A stretch of 64,000 bases of DNA from CAZSHG01 sp964606695 [NCBI: uncultured bacterium] (GTDB lineage: Bacteria; UBP14; UBA6098). Location: contig CAZSHG010000010.1 in assembly GCA_964606695.1 (NCBI GenBank), positions 41,061-105,060 on the forward strand. Reading direction: 5' to 3'. The position numbers and the translations under genes were made by a program. This document shows, piece by piece, positions 1-7,988 of the stretch. The notes under the pieces were generated by a model, which saw only the letters and a program-made list of their open reading frames with translations, ran no database searches and was not told the origin of the DNA. Numbering within the stretch: position 1 is the stretch's first letter; every line of letters begins with the position of its first letter.

Positions 1-656
1 AGGGAATCCAGCGATGCCTTGAGCGGTTCCAGTTCGGGCGACTTCGCCATAGATTCGAGAGCCTTTTCTCCGATTGCCTCCGCCCTTTCGATATCGCCAC
101 TACAGGCCTTTTCGACGCTCTTCAATGAAGAAATCGCTTTCTCGCCGTTTTCCGTGATGGATTTGAGTATATAATCCTCTCCGATGTCGATAGCCAGCAC
201 GTCTGAACCGCTAACGTCGAAAGGCCCGCCGCCCATCCAGTTGCAGAAACAGGAGGACAGCGGCAAGTTACAACCCAGAGATATTACCAGTGAATTCTCG
301 CGTCTGGCCGCCCAGTAGAAATCCCTGTATTTGTCGTCGTCGAAGACGCGTTCGACGGTAACGAAACCCTTCGCGTCGCAAGGCCGGACTCCAAATATCC
401 CTATAGGTTTGCCGGTATATTTATTCGATTTCGTGTCCTCTTTATCGAATCTGAGCATTACCTCGGTTTGCGGATAATATATTTCCTTTGGCGGTTTCCG
501 CGTGCGAAGGAAGCTTGTATCCGGCGATTCGCCCTTATCGAGCTTCTCGAAAGACGTTATCCCATCTCGTTCGACCGGCCCGTAAACCGAGTATTTTTCC
601 GCGAGTTCCTCGATGAAGCCGTTCAGGTTTTTCTTTTTAAGTTTATATGTTTCCAT
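1..656 (-). CDS. 4Fe-4S sulfhydrogenase / anaerobic sulfite reductase beta-like subunit (3'-truncated by window edge)
   Basis: Reading the minus strand from an ATG at 656 gives an open frame that runs off the left edge of the window (about 218 codons seen). The translation contains GVRPCDAKGF (about residues 90-99), then AARRENSLVISLGCN and a Cys-rich SSCFCNWMGGGPF stretch. This arrangement is typical of the beta subunit of group 3 sulfhydrogenases (HydB) and of AsrA-like anaerobic sulfite reductase subunits, which pass electrons through [4Fe-4S] clusters to a catalytic partner. The C-terminal dicluster ferredoxin expected for the family would lie outside the window. The gene starts 61 bp after the stop of the third FrhB-like gene on the same strand, so it is probably the next gene of the electron-transfer cluster. 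Family assignment is from motif memory; the physiological partner is unknown. Confidence 0.75.
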   Translation of the reverse strand, partial: METYKLKKKNLNGFIEELAEKYSVYGPVERDGITSFEKLDKGESPDTSFLRTRKPPKEIYYPQTEVMLRFDKEDTKSNKYTGKPIGIFGVRPCDAKGFVTVERVFDDDKYRDFYWAARRENSLVISLGCNLPLSSCFCNWMGGGPFDVSGSDVLAIDIGEDYILKSITENGEKAISSLKSVEKACSGDIERAEAIGEKALESMAKSPELEPLKASLDS

Positions 657-716
657 TTGTTAACCGCTATTATTTCAAGTTTTTATTCATATAAATAAGC
701 TTAGTTAATTGCTATA

Positions 717-1673
717 TCACAAAATAAACTCTTCGCTATCGTCCTCTTTGAAAGTGGCAAGCGCGGGCGGAGTTTCAAAATCCATACCCGCGACATAATC
801 GAAGCGTTCAAGGACCTCTTTCTCGACACGTTTGCCCAGCAGACGGACATCTATATCGAGGGGACACGCTGACGCGCAAGCGCCGCAATCCACGCAACGT
901 CCAGCCATGTGCAACGCACGGACTATATGATACACGAAATTGTCCGGCAGATTATTGCCCTTGCCGAGCCAGGCCGGCATTGACCTGTCGACAAAGCATT
1001 CTTCGCAGTAACACATCGGGCAGGCGTTTCTGCAGGCGTAACAGCGGATACAAGAGCTGTATTCAACCTCGAAATAAGCCCATCTCTCGTCGATAGGTTT
1101 ACCCGCGAATTCCTCGATGTCCGCGAAATGTTCCTTCCCGCCGATCGGTTCCGCCGGCTCGCCGATGAAATGGTCATATTGGGGCGCATTTGGATGTTGG
1201 CATGTCAGGCAGTTATCCTGCAAAAGCTCGATTAACGGCACTTTGCGCTCGAAATCGTCGCTTATCAATATTATATTATCGCCGTCGATTTTATAATCGG
1301 TCAGGTCGCCGTTGTCGGTTGCATCGCGCAACTTCTTCCTGTCGATGACTCCCTCGCAGGGGACACCGATGATAACTACCTTCTCGCGTGGGAATTGGTC
1401 TTCGACGACTATCTGCGTAATAGCCCTCGCGTCGCAACCTCTGGCGACAACCCCTATCTTGCGCGGCCCGTCGGGGCGTTTTTTCTCGTCGTTGAGGTAT
1501 TTGGCCAACGTATTAGCGCAGGTGAAATCGAAAATCAAGCCGTCCAGTTCCTCGATCGATTCGAAGAACCTCAAAGTTCCGCGCAGAGGGACACTACCCT
1601 TCTCGAAGCCGATAACGAGGTCGAGTTCCTCATCGGCGAATATCTTTTTTACACTATCGATTAGCTCGCTCAT
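717..1673 (-). CDS. FrhB/FdhB-like 4Fe-4S dicluster electron-transfer subunit (copy 3)
   Basis: 318 aa. The N-terminal half resembles the F420-hydrogenase/formate dehydrogenase beta (FrhB/FdhB) fold, with the ARGCDARAI and IGVPCEGVID signatures (about residues 98-133). The C-terminal half carries a Cys-rich block CIRCYACRNACPMCYCEEC (about 210-228) and a second ferredoxin motif CVDCGACASACPLDI (about 262-276). The end has the G-M-D-F-E-T-P-P segment seen in its two paralogues at 5698 and 6777. The product is presumably a soluble cytoplasmic subunit that links an HdrA flavoprotein to another donor or acceptor. It follows MvhD copy 3 by 9 bp. FrhB homologues in bacteria without F420 may use NAD(P) or ferredoxin; the substrate cannot be read from sequence. 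Confidence 0.8.
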   Translation of the reverse strand: MSELIDSVKKIFADEELDLVIGFEKGSVPLRGTLRFFESIEELDGLIFDFTCANTLAKYLNDEKKRPDGPRKIGVVARGCDARAITQIVVEDQFPREKVVIIGVPCEGVIDRKKLRDATDNGDLTDYKIDGDNIILISDDFERKVPLIELLQDNCLTCQHPNAPQYDHFIGEPAEPIGGKEHFADIEEFAGKPIDERWAYFEVEYSSCIRCYACRNACPMCYCEECFVDRSMPAWLGKGNNLPDNFVYHIVRALHMAGRCVDCGACASACPLDIDVRLLGKRVEKEVLERFDYVAGMDFETPPALATFKEDDSEEFIL

Positions 1674-1682
1674 ATAAAATCC

Positions 1683-2126
1683 TTATAATTGATCGACGTT
1701 CTCGTAAAGCCCGGTTTTAACCATCTTTGTAGCCGGTCCAAGTTTGCGAACGGTCTCCGTTACGTGGGAAATCACCTTGGAGAATTTTTCGCCCTCTCCC
1801 GCGGATACCCACGAGAACTGGACTCTGTCCGGTTCGATGCCGATGAATTCGAGCATCGTCTTTAGTATGGCAAATTTCCGCCGTGCCACATAATTCCCCG
1901 AAATGTAATGGCAATCCCCCGGATGGCATCCCGATACCAACACGCCGTCGTAGCCGTCCTGAAGGCATTTCAGAATAAACATCGGATCGACTCTGCCCGA
2001 ACAGGGCACACGTATCACACGTGTATTAGTCGGATACTGGATGCGCGAAACCCCCGCCAGGTCGGCGCCCGCGTAAGAACACCAATTGCATAGAAAAGCC
2101 ATTATTTTAGGTTCGAATTCGGCCAT
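1683..2126 (-). CDS. mvhD: MvhD-like hydrogenase/Hdr iron-sulfur delta subunit (copy 3)
   Basis: 147 aa, full length for the MvhD/FlpD family (COG1908-type). The conserved segments are present: FLCNWCSYAGADLAG near the N-terminus, PCSGRVDP, and SGCHPGDCHY (about residues 65-74), whose cysteines bind a [2Fe-2S] cluster in characterised MvhD. In methanogens MvhD hands electrons from a hydrogenase or formate dehydrogenase to the HdrA flavin. Here it sits 27 bp downstream of the fused tandem HdrA and 9 bp upstream of an FrhB-like subunit, so it probably joins those two. It is one of three non-identical MvhD genes in the cluster. Confidence 0.9.
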   Translation of the reverse strand: MAEFEPKIMAFLCNWCSYAGADLAGVSRIQYPTNTRVIRVPCSGRVDPMFILKCLQDGYDGVLVSGCHPGDCHYISGNYVARRKFAILKTMLEFIGIEPDRVQFSWVSAGEGEKFSKVISHVTETVRKLGPATKMVKTGLYENVDQL

Positions 2127-2153
2127 AATTACCGCCGTTTCAAGCTATTGTTA

Positions 2154-5100
2154 CTATGTTGAATACTCCGCCGTTTCCAGAGCGTCTATCGCGTTGTAAA
2201 TCTGTTGCGCCGTGAATCCCTTCAGATCGATTGCGCCGGATCTGCACGATGCCGCGCAGGCCCCGCAACCTTTGCACAGAGCTTCGTTAATAAACGCGAC
2301 GCCTTTTTCCTCGTCCATCTGAGTTGCCGAATAAGCGCAGACATCGACACAGACGCCACATCCCGCGCAGAGATCCTGGTTTACCTCGCAAATCGAACCC
2401 TCGGCCTCAATAACCATCTTGCTCAGCACGGTCATAGCCCTCGCAGACGCCGCAGTCGCCTGAGTTATCGACTCTTCGCTGTTTTTCGGATTATGCGCGA
2501 GGCCGCAAACGAAAACCCCATCCGTGGCGAAATCTACCGGGCGAAGTTTGACGTGCGCTTCCAGGAAGAACCTGTCCGCAGTCAACGGCACCTTCAGCAT
2601 CTTAGCTATTGTCTCGTTGCTCTGCGGCGGATCTATGGAAACCGCCAGAACCACGAGATCAGCCTCGACCCGGACGTTCTCGCCCAAAATCGGATCGAAG
2701 GTCGTAACCTTGAGTTTGCTGTTCGGGTTAGCCGGGTCGATTTGTTCGACGATCGGTTTATGGTCGAGGTCGTATCTGGAGAAAACGACGCCCAGATTAC
2801 GGGCTTTTTCGTAATATTGCTCCTTCAACCCGTAAGAGCGGAGGTCGCGATAGAGGACATAGACGTTCGTCGGTGGGCGTTCTTCTTTTATTTTCAATGC
2901 GTTCTTAATCGCCTGCGGACAGCATATTCGACTGCAATAATCGCGTCCCTCCTCGCGGGAATTCACGCAGTTAATCATCACTATATTATCGATCTTCTGG
3001 CCGTGCATATAGCCTTCGTCCAGCAATTTCTCGAACTCCAGCTGGGTTACAACGCGGTTACTCGTGGGGTAATTGTATTCTTTTGTGGGATATTCCTCCG
3101 CGCCCGTAGCAACGATCACCACGCCGTGTTCGATTTCTCTCTCGCCTATTTCCGGTGTGAATAACTTCGATTTGAAATTTCCTATATAGCCGTCCACGAA
3201 TTTGACTTCAGTATCCAGGAAAACCCCGATTCTCTCGTGTTTCATGACCCTGTCGATGGTTTCTTCGAGGAATTTAGCAGGATCTCTATCGCCTAATAGG
3301 AATTTAACTTTCTTGAATTTGCCGCCGAGTTCGCTTTCCTTTTCTACGAGATATACGTCGTAACCGGAATCGGCGATTTCCAGCGCTGATGTCATACCGG
3401 CCATTCCGCCGCCGATAACCAGAGCTTTCGGGTTGATTTCCACAGGTAGTTTTTCGAGAGGCGTCAGTTTCCGCGCTTTGGCGATTCCCATCTCGACGAG
3501 TTCTTTTGCCTTCACGGTCGCCTTTTCGGGCTCTTGCATGTGCGCCCAACTGCATTGGTCGCGTATATTCGCCATCTCGAATAGATACTGGTTCAAGCCC
3601 GCCTCGCGGAGTGTTTCTCGGAAAAGAGGTTCGTGCGTTCTCGGCGTACAAGCCGCCACGAGTATGCGATTGAGGTCGTGCTCTTCGATGGCTTTCTTTA
3701 TTGTTTCGAGACAATCGCCGGAACAGGCGTAAAGCAATTCGTCAGCGTATTCGACGTTGGGCAATTTGCTGGCATATTCCACGACCGAAGGCACATCGAC
3801 GATACCGCCGATGTTCGTTCCGCAATGACATATAAAAGCGCCGATTCGCGGCCTATCGCCTATGACATCCGCCTCGGGCGGGAATTCCTTTTTGGATATC
3901 TTCTCCTGCCTTTCCAGGCCGAGATATTTAACCGACCTGGCTACTGCCGCCGATGCTCCCATAACCGATTCCGGAATGTCCTTCGGCCCGCTGTTCGCGC
4001 CGCACACGAAAACACCCGGTAGAGACGAATCCAGTGGCTCGAAATCCCCGGTTCTGCAGAAACCGAATTCGTCGAGCTTGATTCCGGCGTCTTTCGAGAG
4101 TTCGACTATTTCCTTTCTCGGTTCTATGCCCACGGACAGCACGACCAGCGAGAAATCGCGCGTTTCCTTCGTGCCGTCGGGATTGGCGAAATGAAGCCGC
4201 AAATCGCCGTTGGGAAGCTCTTCCACCTCCGCCACGCGCGACCGAACGAAAGATACGCCGAACTGACCCTCGGCCTTTTCGTAATATTTATCGAACTCCT
4301 TGCCGAAGGCGCGGATATCCATGAAGAAAATGGTCGCGTCGAGACCCTTGATATGCTCTTTAGCGATGATAGCTTCCTTGATTGCATACATACAGCAGAC
4401 CGAGGAGCAGTAGTTCTTACCGTTTTCTCTATCCCGCGACCCGACGCATTGGATAAACGCGACGTTTTCCGGTTCTTTATCGCCCTTGGGACACGTAACA
4501 TGCCCCCTCTGAGGCCCTGAAGCGCAGAGCATCCTCTCGAATTCGAGCGAAGTAACCACGTTCGGGAATTTTTTGTAGCCATATTGGCCATATACTATAG
4601 GATCGAAGGCGTCGATGCCGGAGGCGATAATAACCGCCCCCGCCTCGATTTCATTGACCTCGTCTTTATCCTCGAAATTGATCGCGCCTGCGGGACAGGT
4701 CTTTTCGCAGATGCCGCAAACGCCCTTGTTTATCCGAAGGCAGTATTCCGGGTCGATAAGGTAGGTTGAAGGGACGCTCTGCAGAAAATAGCGGTATATC
4801 GCCTTGCGGTTGCGAAGCTCCATGTCGAATTCATCCAGGACTTTCGAGGGACACTTTTCCTCGCAAAGGCCGCACCCTATACATTTCACCGGATCGACGT
4901 AAGTCGCATGTTCCAGAATGGTGCAGGTGAAATTCCCCGGTTCGCCGTCGATGGATTTCAACTCGGAATTCATGTGAAGCGTGATTCCCGGGTGACGCGC
5001 GCATTCGCTCATCTTGGGCGACAGAATACACAGCGAACAGTCGTTGGTGGGAAATGTTTTGTCGAGTTGCGCCATGCGTCCGCCGATAGAGGGTGTCTTT

Positions 5101-5201
5101 TCGACGATATGCACGTCCGCGCCAAGTTCGGCAAGGTCCAGCGATGCCTGTATTCCCGCGATTCCAGCGCCTATAACTATAATTGATTTGCTTTTAGCCA
5201 T
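2154..5201 (-). CDS. hdrA: Fused tandem HdrA-like flavoprotein (QmoA-like + QmoB/HdrA-like modules)
   Basis: 1015 aa, against about 650 for methanogen HdrA. Module 1 (about 1-440) has a dinucleotide-binding GAGIAG (11-16), the HdrA cluster-binding FPTNDCSLCILSPKM, a ferredoxin motif CIGCGLCEEKCP and a further CGICEKTCP. Module 2 (about 445-900) restarts with the canonical HdrA N-terminus (GAFICHCGTNIGG, then VAACTPRTHEPLF and MANIRDQCSW) and a second FAD motif GGGMAGM near 596, but lacks the cluster-binding insert after its FAD motif. The C-terminus (about 925-985) carries two [4Fe-4S] motifs (CAGCGVCVDVC, CKGCGACAASC). HdrA proteins use FAD for electron bifurcation or confurcation. The protein equals, in N-to-C order, the products of the separate genes at 9709-10995 and 7989-9686. 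Flanking genes are two MvhD copies. HdrB and HdrC are absent. Confidence 0.9.
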   Translation of the reverse strand: MAKSKSIIVIGAGIAGIQASLDLAELGADVHIVEKTPSIGGRMAQLDKTFPTNDCSLCILSPKMSECARHPGITLHMNSELKSIDGEPGNFTCTILEHATYVDPVKCIGCGLCEEKCPSKVLDEFDMELRNRKAIYRYFLQSVPSTYLIDPEYCLRINKGVCGICEKTCPAGAINFEDKDEVNEIEAGAVIIASGIDAFDPIVYGQYGYKKFPNVVTSLEFERMLCASGPQRGHVTCPKGDKEPENVAFIQCVGSRDRENGKNYCSSVCCMYAIKEAIIAKEHIKGLDATIFFMDIRAFGKEFDKYYEKAEGQFGVSFVRSRVAEVEELPNGDLRLHFANPDGTKETRDFSLVVLSVGIEPRKEIVELSKDAGIKLDEFGFCRTGDFEPLDSSLPGVFVCGANSGPKDIPESVMGASAAVARSVKYLGLERQEKISKKEFPPEADVIGDRPRIGAFICHCGTNIGGIVDVPSVVEYASKLPNVEYADELLYACSGDCLETIKKAIEEHDLNRILVAACTPRTHEPLFRETLREAGLNQYLFEMANIRDQCSWAHMQEPEKATVKAKELVEMGIAKARKLTPLEKLPVEINPKALVIGGGMAGMTSALEIADSGYDVYLVEKESELGGKFKKVKFLLGDRDPAKFLEETIDRVMKHERIGVFLDTEVKFVDGYIGNFKSKLFTPEIGEREIEHGVVIVATGAEEYPTKEYNYPTSNRVVTQLEFEKLLDEGYMHGQKIDNIVMINCVNSREEGRDYCSRICCPQAIKNALKIKEERPPTNVYVLYRDLRSYGLKEQYYEKARNLGVVFSRYDLDHKPIVEQIDPANPNSKLKVTTFDPILGENVRVEADLVVLAVSIDPPQSNETIAKMLKVPLTADRFFLEAHVKLRPVDFATDGVFVCGLAHNPKNSEESITQATAASARAMTVLSKMVIEAEGSICEVNQDLCAGCGVCVDVCAYSATQMDEEKGVAFINEALCKGCGACAASCRSGAIDLKGFTAQQIYNAIDALETAEYST

Positions 5202-5260
5202 CTTACAATTCCTATATGCTATTGTTTTCGCGATATATGAATTTCATAACTCATTGGTAA

Positions 5261-5698
5261 TTATAAAAATACCTCATCGGATATATTATTCGGTCCTAAG
5301 TCTTTTATTTTATCCGTATATTCGGTAATAACTTGAGCGAATCGAGGCCCTTCCGAAGCCGAAATCCACGAAAGGCGTATCCGGTCGCTTTCAAGCCCGA
5401 AGGTATCCAGGATTTTCTTCATCATGGCGAATCTACGTCGGGTGTAGTAATTTCCCTTCTGGTAATGGCAATCCCCCGGATGGCAACCGCCCACCAGGAC
5501 CGCATCCGCGCCGCGAAGAAGTGCAGTTAGAAGGAATAAAGGATCCACGCGACTCGAACACATCACCCGAATAGGCAGTATCGACGGGGGATACTGAAGC
5601 CTGCTCGTGCCCGCCAGATCCGCGCCGGTATATGTGCACCAGTTGCACAGAAAACCTATAATTCTCGGCTCGAATTCCTCTTTTTTATCTTTTCCCAT
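5261..5698 (-). CDS. mvhD: MvhD-like hydrogenase/Hdr iron-sulfur delta subunit (copy 2)
   Basis: 145 aa from the ATG at 5698; the frame stays open further upstream, but that extension lies inside the preceding gene and is not homologous. The ATG overlaps the upstream stop as TAATG, indicating translational coupling. Family marks are FLCNWCTYTGADLAG, CSSRVDP, and GGCHPGDCHY with the cluster cysteines. It would connect the FrhB-like subunit encoded just upstream with the fused HdrA encoded 59 bp downstream. It differs clearly in sequence from copies 1 and 3, so this is an old duplication and not a recent tandem repeat. Confidence 0.9.
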   Translation of the reverse strand: MGKDKKEEFEPRIIGFLCNWCTYTGADLAGTSRLQYPPSILPIRVMCSSRVDPLFLLTALLRGADAVLVGGCHPGDCHYQKGNYYTRRRFAMMKKILDTFGLESDRIRLSWISASEGPRFAQVITEYTDKIKDLGPNNISDEVFL

Positions 5699-6780
5699 TA
5701 ATCCTCGACCTCCGTAAGCTCGTCCTCGATGAATGTCGAAAGCGGAACAGGTTCCTCCAAATCTGCGCCCGGAACGTAATCGAATACCTCCTGCACAGCA
5801 TCGCCGACGCGCGTGAATATCGACGCTACCGGTATATCCACAGGGCAGATATCGGCGCACATGCCGCAACCAACGCAGGATATGCTCATGTGCGCGATCC
5901 TCCCGAGATGGAAGAACACCGTATTCGGCGGGACTCGTAATCCGCCGCGTCTTACGAGTTCCTTCTCGAAAACGTCCGGTTTGTATTCGTTTTCCTTTGC
6001 GTCGAAAGCACATAGCGCGCAGTAACATATCGGGCAGACACTACTACAGCCGTGGCATCCGAGACATTTCCCGAAGGCTTCGACAAGCCCTTTGATCTCC
6101 ATCTTTTCGAGTTCCAGTTCCGCGAAAACGCTTGCGCGCTTCGCCTCGCGAAGCTTCTTAAGCGGTTCTATTCGCGACTCGTCCAGTCCGCCCTCGGAGA
6201 TTTCGCCGGAACCTGCAAGCAGATCCTCAGCGACGTCCGTGTTCAGATATAATTCGCAACCGGCTTTAGTCGGCAGGACTGTGATATCGGTGTTGAAAGG
6301 CACTAAATATTTACAAACCTCGCAAGTCGGCCTGATTTTGGGCGGGTTTTCATTATTATAAAACGCCTTCCAGTAATCGGGGAGTGCGTTTTCGATTTCG
6401 CCGTTATTGTAGGTATCGAAATCAAGCACGCCACCACAAACGGGGGAGATGAAAACCAGATTCTCTCTATTTCCGCTCTCGCGTTTCACCAGTTCGCCGA
6501 AAGCGCGTAATTCGCAAGGTTTTACCACGACCGCGACCTTGTTTGGAAAAGCGCCGCCCGACGTCAATTCGGAAAGATAATTCGCGGCGTTTTCCGGCAT
6601 GAAGGGCAGGCCGGGGCGAAGATCCTCGATTTTATCAGGATCCGCAATAAGGAGGTAATTCAGCGCATCGCCCAACTGCCCCAGGCCGAAGACAGCATCG
6701 ACCTTCTTATTTTCGAGTAAGTTTTTCAGAATGTTTTTAAGTCCGGTATCGATATCGCTCTTTAGTTTTACTGTTTTCAT
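5698..6780 (-). CDS. FrhB/FdhB-like 4Fe-4S dicluster electron-transfer subunit (copy 2)
   Basis: About 360 aa. The frame also opens at a TTG at 6786, but the ATG at 6780 overlaps the preceding stop as ATGA and has a GGGTG-type ribosome site, so it is preferred. The N-terminal region includes VVKPCELRAF and an SPVCGGV segment typical of FrhB-like proteins. A separate CEVCKYLVPF follows near residue 155. The C-terminal iron-sulfur region is CLGCHGCSSVCPICYCALC (about 245) plus CVGCGMCADICPVDIPV (about 305). It is paralogous to the genes at 717 and 6777. Coupling on both sides (ATGA upstream, TAATG downstream) places it firmly in the operon. Electron donor or acceptor is unknown. Confidence 0.82.
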   Translation of the reverse strand: MKTVKLKSDIDTGLKNILKNLLENKKVDAVFGLGQLGDALNYLLIADPDKIEDLRPGLPFMPENAANYLSELTSGGAFPNKVAVVVKPCELRAFGELVKRESGNRENLVFISPVCGGVLDFDTYNNGEIENALPDYWKAFYNNENPPKIRPTCEVCKYLVPFNTDITVLPTKAGCELYLNTDVAEDLLAGSGEISEGGLDESRIEPLKKLREAKRASVFAELELEKMEIKGLVEAFGKCLGCHGCSSVCPICYCALCAFDAKENEYKPDVFEKELVRRGGLRVPPNTVFFHLGRIAHMSISCVGCGMCADICPVDIPVASIFTRVGDAVQEVFDYVPGADLEEPVPLSTFIEDELTEVED

Positions 6781-7946
6781 TTGCAATCACACCCTTTCAG
6801 AGGGTCGGTGCATATCCGTTCGATATCGCCGAGTTCCTTTTCCTTGCGGAAAACCCTCAACGGCAAGGGTTCATCAATATCCATACCGGGAGAATATTCG
6901 AACAACGCCTGGCTGTCTTCAGCGACAGCACTGAATAACTCCGCCACCGGAATATCCACCGGGCAGGCGTCCTCACAACTTCCGCAGGAAACGCAGGACA
7001 TGGTCATGTGCGACATCCGACCGAGATGGAACAGGAGAACGTCCTGCGAGAAGCGAATACTGCCCTTCTGCTCCGCGCGGGACATATATTGATCCTGTGA
7101 GAACTCGATAGCTTCCGACTCGAAGTAACATCTTCGGCAATAGCAAATCGGGCAGACGCTCATACAGTTGTGGCAGGAGACGCATTTCGAGAGAACCGAG
7201 GCAAGGTTATTCAAGCCGTTCGTTCGCTCTTTGATTTCGGCGTTCGCCTTATCTCTGGCCGCCTGGCGTTCGGTCTTGATCTTCTCGATTTCCTTCGCCC
7301 ATTTTTCGGTGCCGGTATCGGGCTTCAGCCCGCTTTTTTCGAGGATTTCCTCGCCCTTTTGGCTGACCGGAATTACCATGTAATCGACGCCGAACCAACC
7401 GATATGCAGATCCGGTGAAGTTATAGCGAAATGCACGCAGGATTTACACGTCGGACGCATGGTTTCGACGTCGTTAGCCTTCAAGGCTTCGACAAAAACC
7501 TTCTCGCCGTTCTCTGGATTATCGACATAATCCTGTATCGGCAGTGCGCCCGGGCAGTCGATACTTATAAGAGTTATATTCTCGAGATCGACCTGCTTGA
7601 GTTTGGCCAGTTCGATAGCAGACCGAATCTCGCAGGGACGCAGGACAGCCGCGATCTTCTTCTTAGACGGGCCATGCTTGGTCAGGCTGGAAAGTGCTCT
7701 GCCGCCCTGAACAGTCATGATAGGGGGGAGGACGTTGGCCAGTTCGAGCAGTGATGGGTTTTCGACAAGCACCCAGGCGTAGGAATCGTTCGACGGGACT
7801 TTCAACGGCACGAAAACGGCGTCGAAAAGCCCGCCGTCGAGTCCGTCGCGGAGGATTTGCAGAACGCCCGCGTTCAGACCGTCCGGGGCGGATAATTTGG
7901 CCGCCTTCGAGGGCATCGTCGGTATTTCGTTTGACTTTGGTTTCAT
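6777..7946 (-). CDS. FrhB/FdhB-like 4Fe-4S dicluster electron-transfer subunit (copy 1)
   Basis: 389 aa, with the same architecture as the adjacent paralogue. It has an FrhB-type N-terminal region with VLRPCEIRSAIELAKL, a lone CKSCVHF near 170, an inserted helix-rich Lys/Glu/Ala segment (about 210-255), then CVSCHNCMSVCPICYCRRC and CVSCGSCEDACPVDIPVAE. It ends in CTDPLKGCDCK, adding three cysteines not present in its paralogues. The product is likely a cytoplasmic electron-transfer subunit working with the split HdrA pair encoded immediately upstream (42 bp gap). The two tandem FrhB-like genes could form a heterodimer. Annotation as a generic 4Fe-4S dicluster protein is secure; the FrhB relation is by motif. 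Confidence 0.82.
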   Translation of the reverse strand: MKPKSNEIPTMPSKAAKLSAPDGLNAGVLQILRDGLDGGLFDAVFVPLKVPSNDSYAWVLVENPSLLELANVLPPIMTVQGGRALSSLTKHGPSKKKIAAVLRPCEIRSAIELAKLKQVDLENITLISIDCPGALPIQDYVDNPENGEKVFVEALKANDVETMRPTCKSCVHFAITSPDLHIGWFGVDYMVIPVSQKGEEILEKSGLKPDTGTEKWAKEIEKIKTERQAARDKANAEIKERTNGLNNLASVLSKCVSCHNCMSVCPICYCRRCYFESEAIEFSQDQYMSRAEQKGSIRFSQDVLLFHLGRMSHMTMSCVSCGSCEDACPVDIPVAELFSAVAEDSQALFEYSPGMDIDEPLPLRVFRKEKELGDIERICTDPLKGCDCK

Positions 7947-7988
7947 ATATGCTCTTCGGTTTATTAAATTATCGCTTTCATGCTATAT

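Noticed and set aside
468-698. Plus-strand open frame of 76 codons near the left edge
   Set aside because: It lies antisense to the well-supported sulfhydrogenase beta-like gene (1-656 minus) and has no ribosome site or family pattern.
2205-3164. 319-codon plus-strand frame opposite the fused HdrA gene
   Set aside because: Its translation is Arg-rich with no domain pattern and it mirrors the codon structure of the antisense hdrA gene; taken as a shadow frame.
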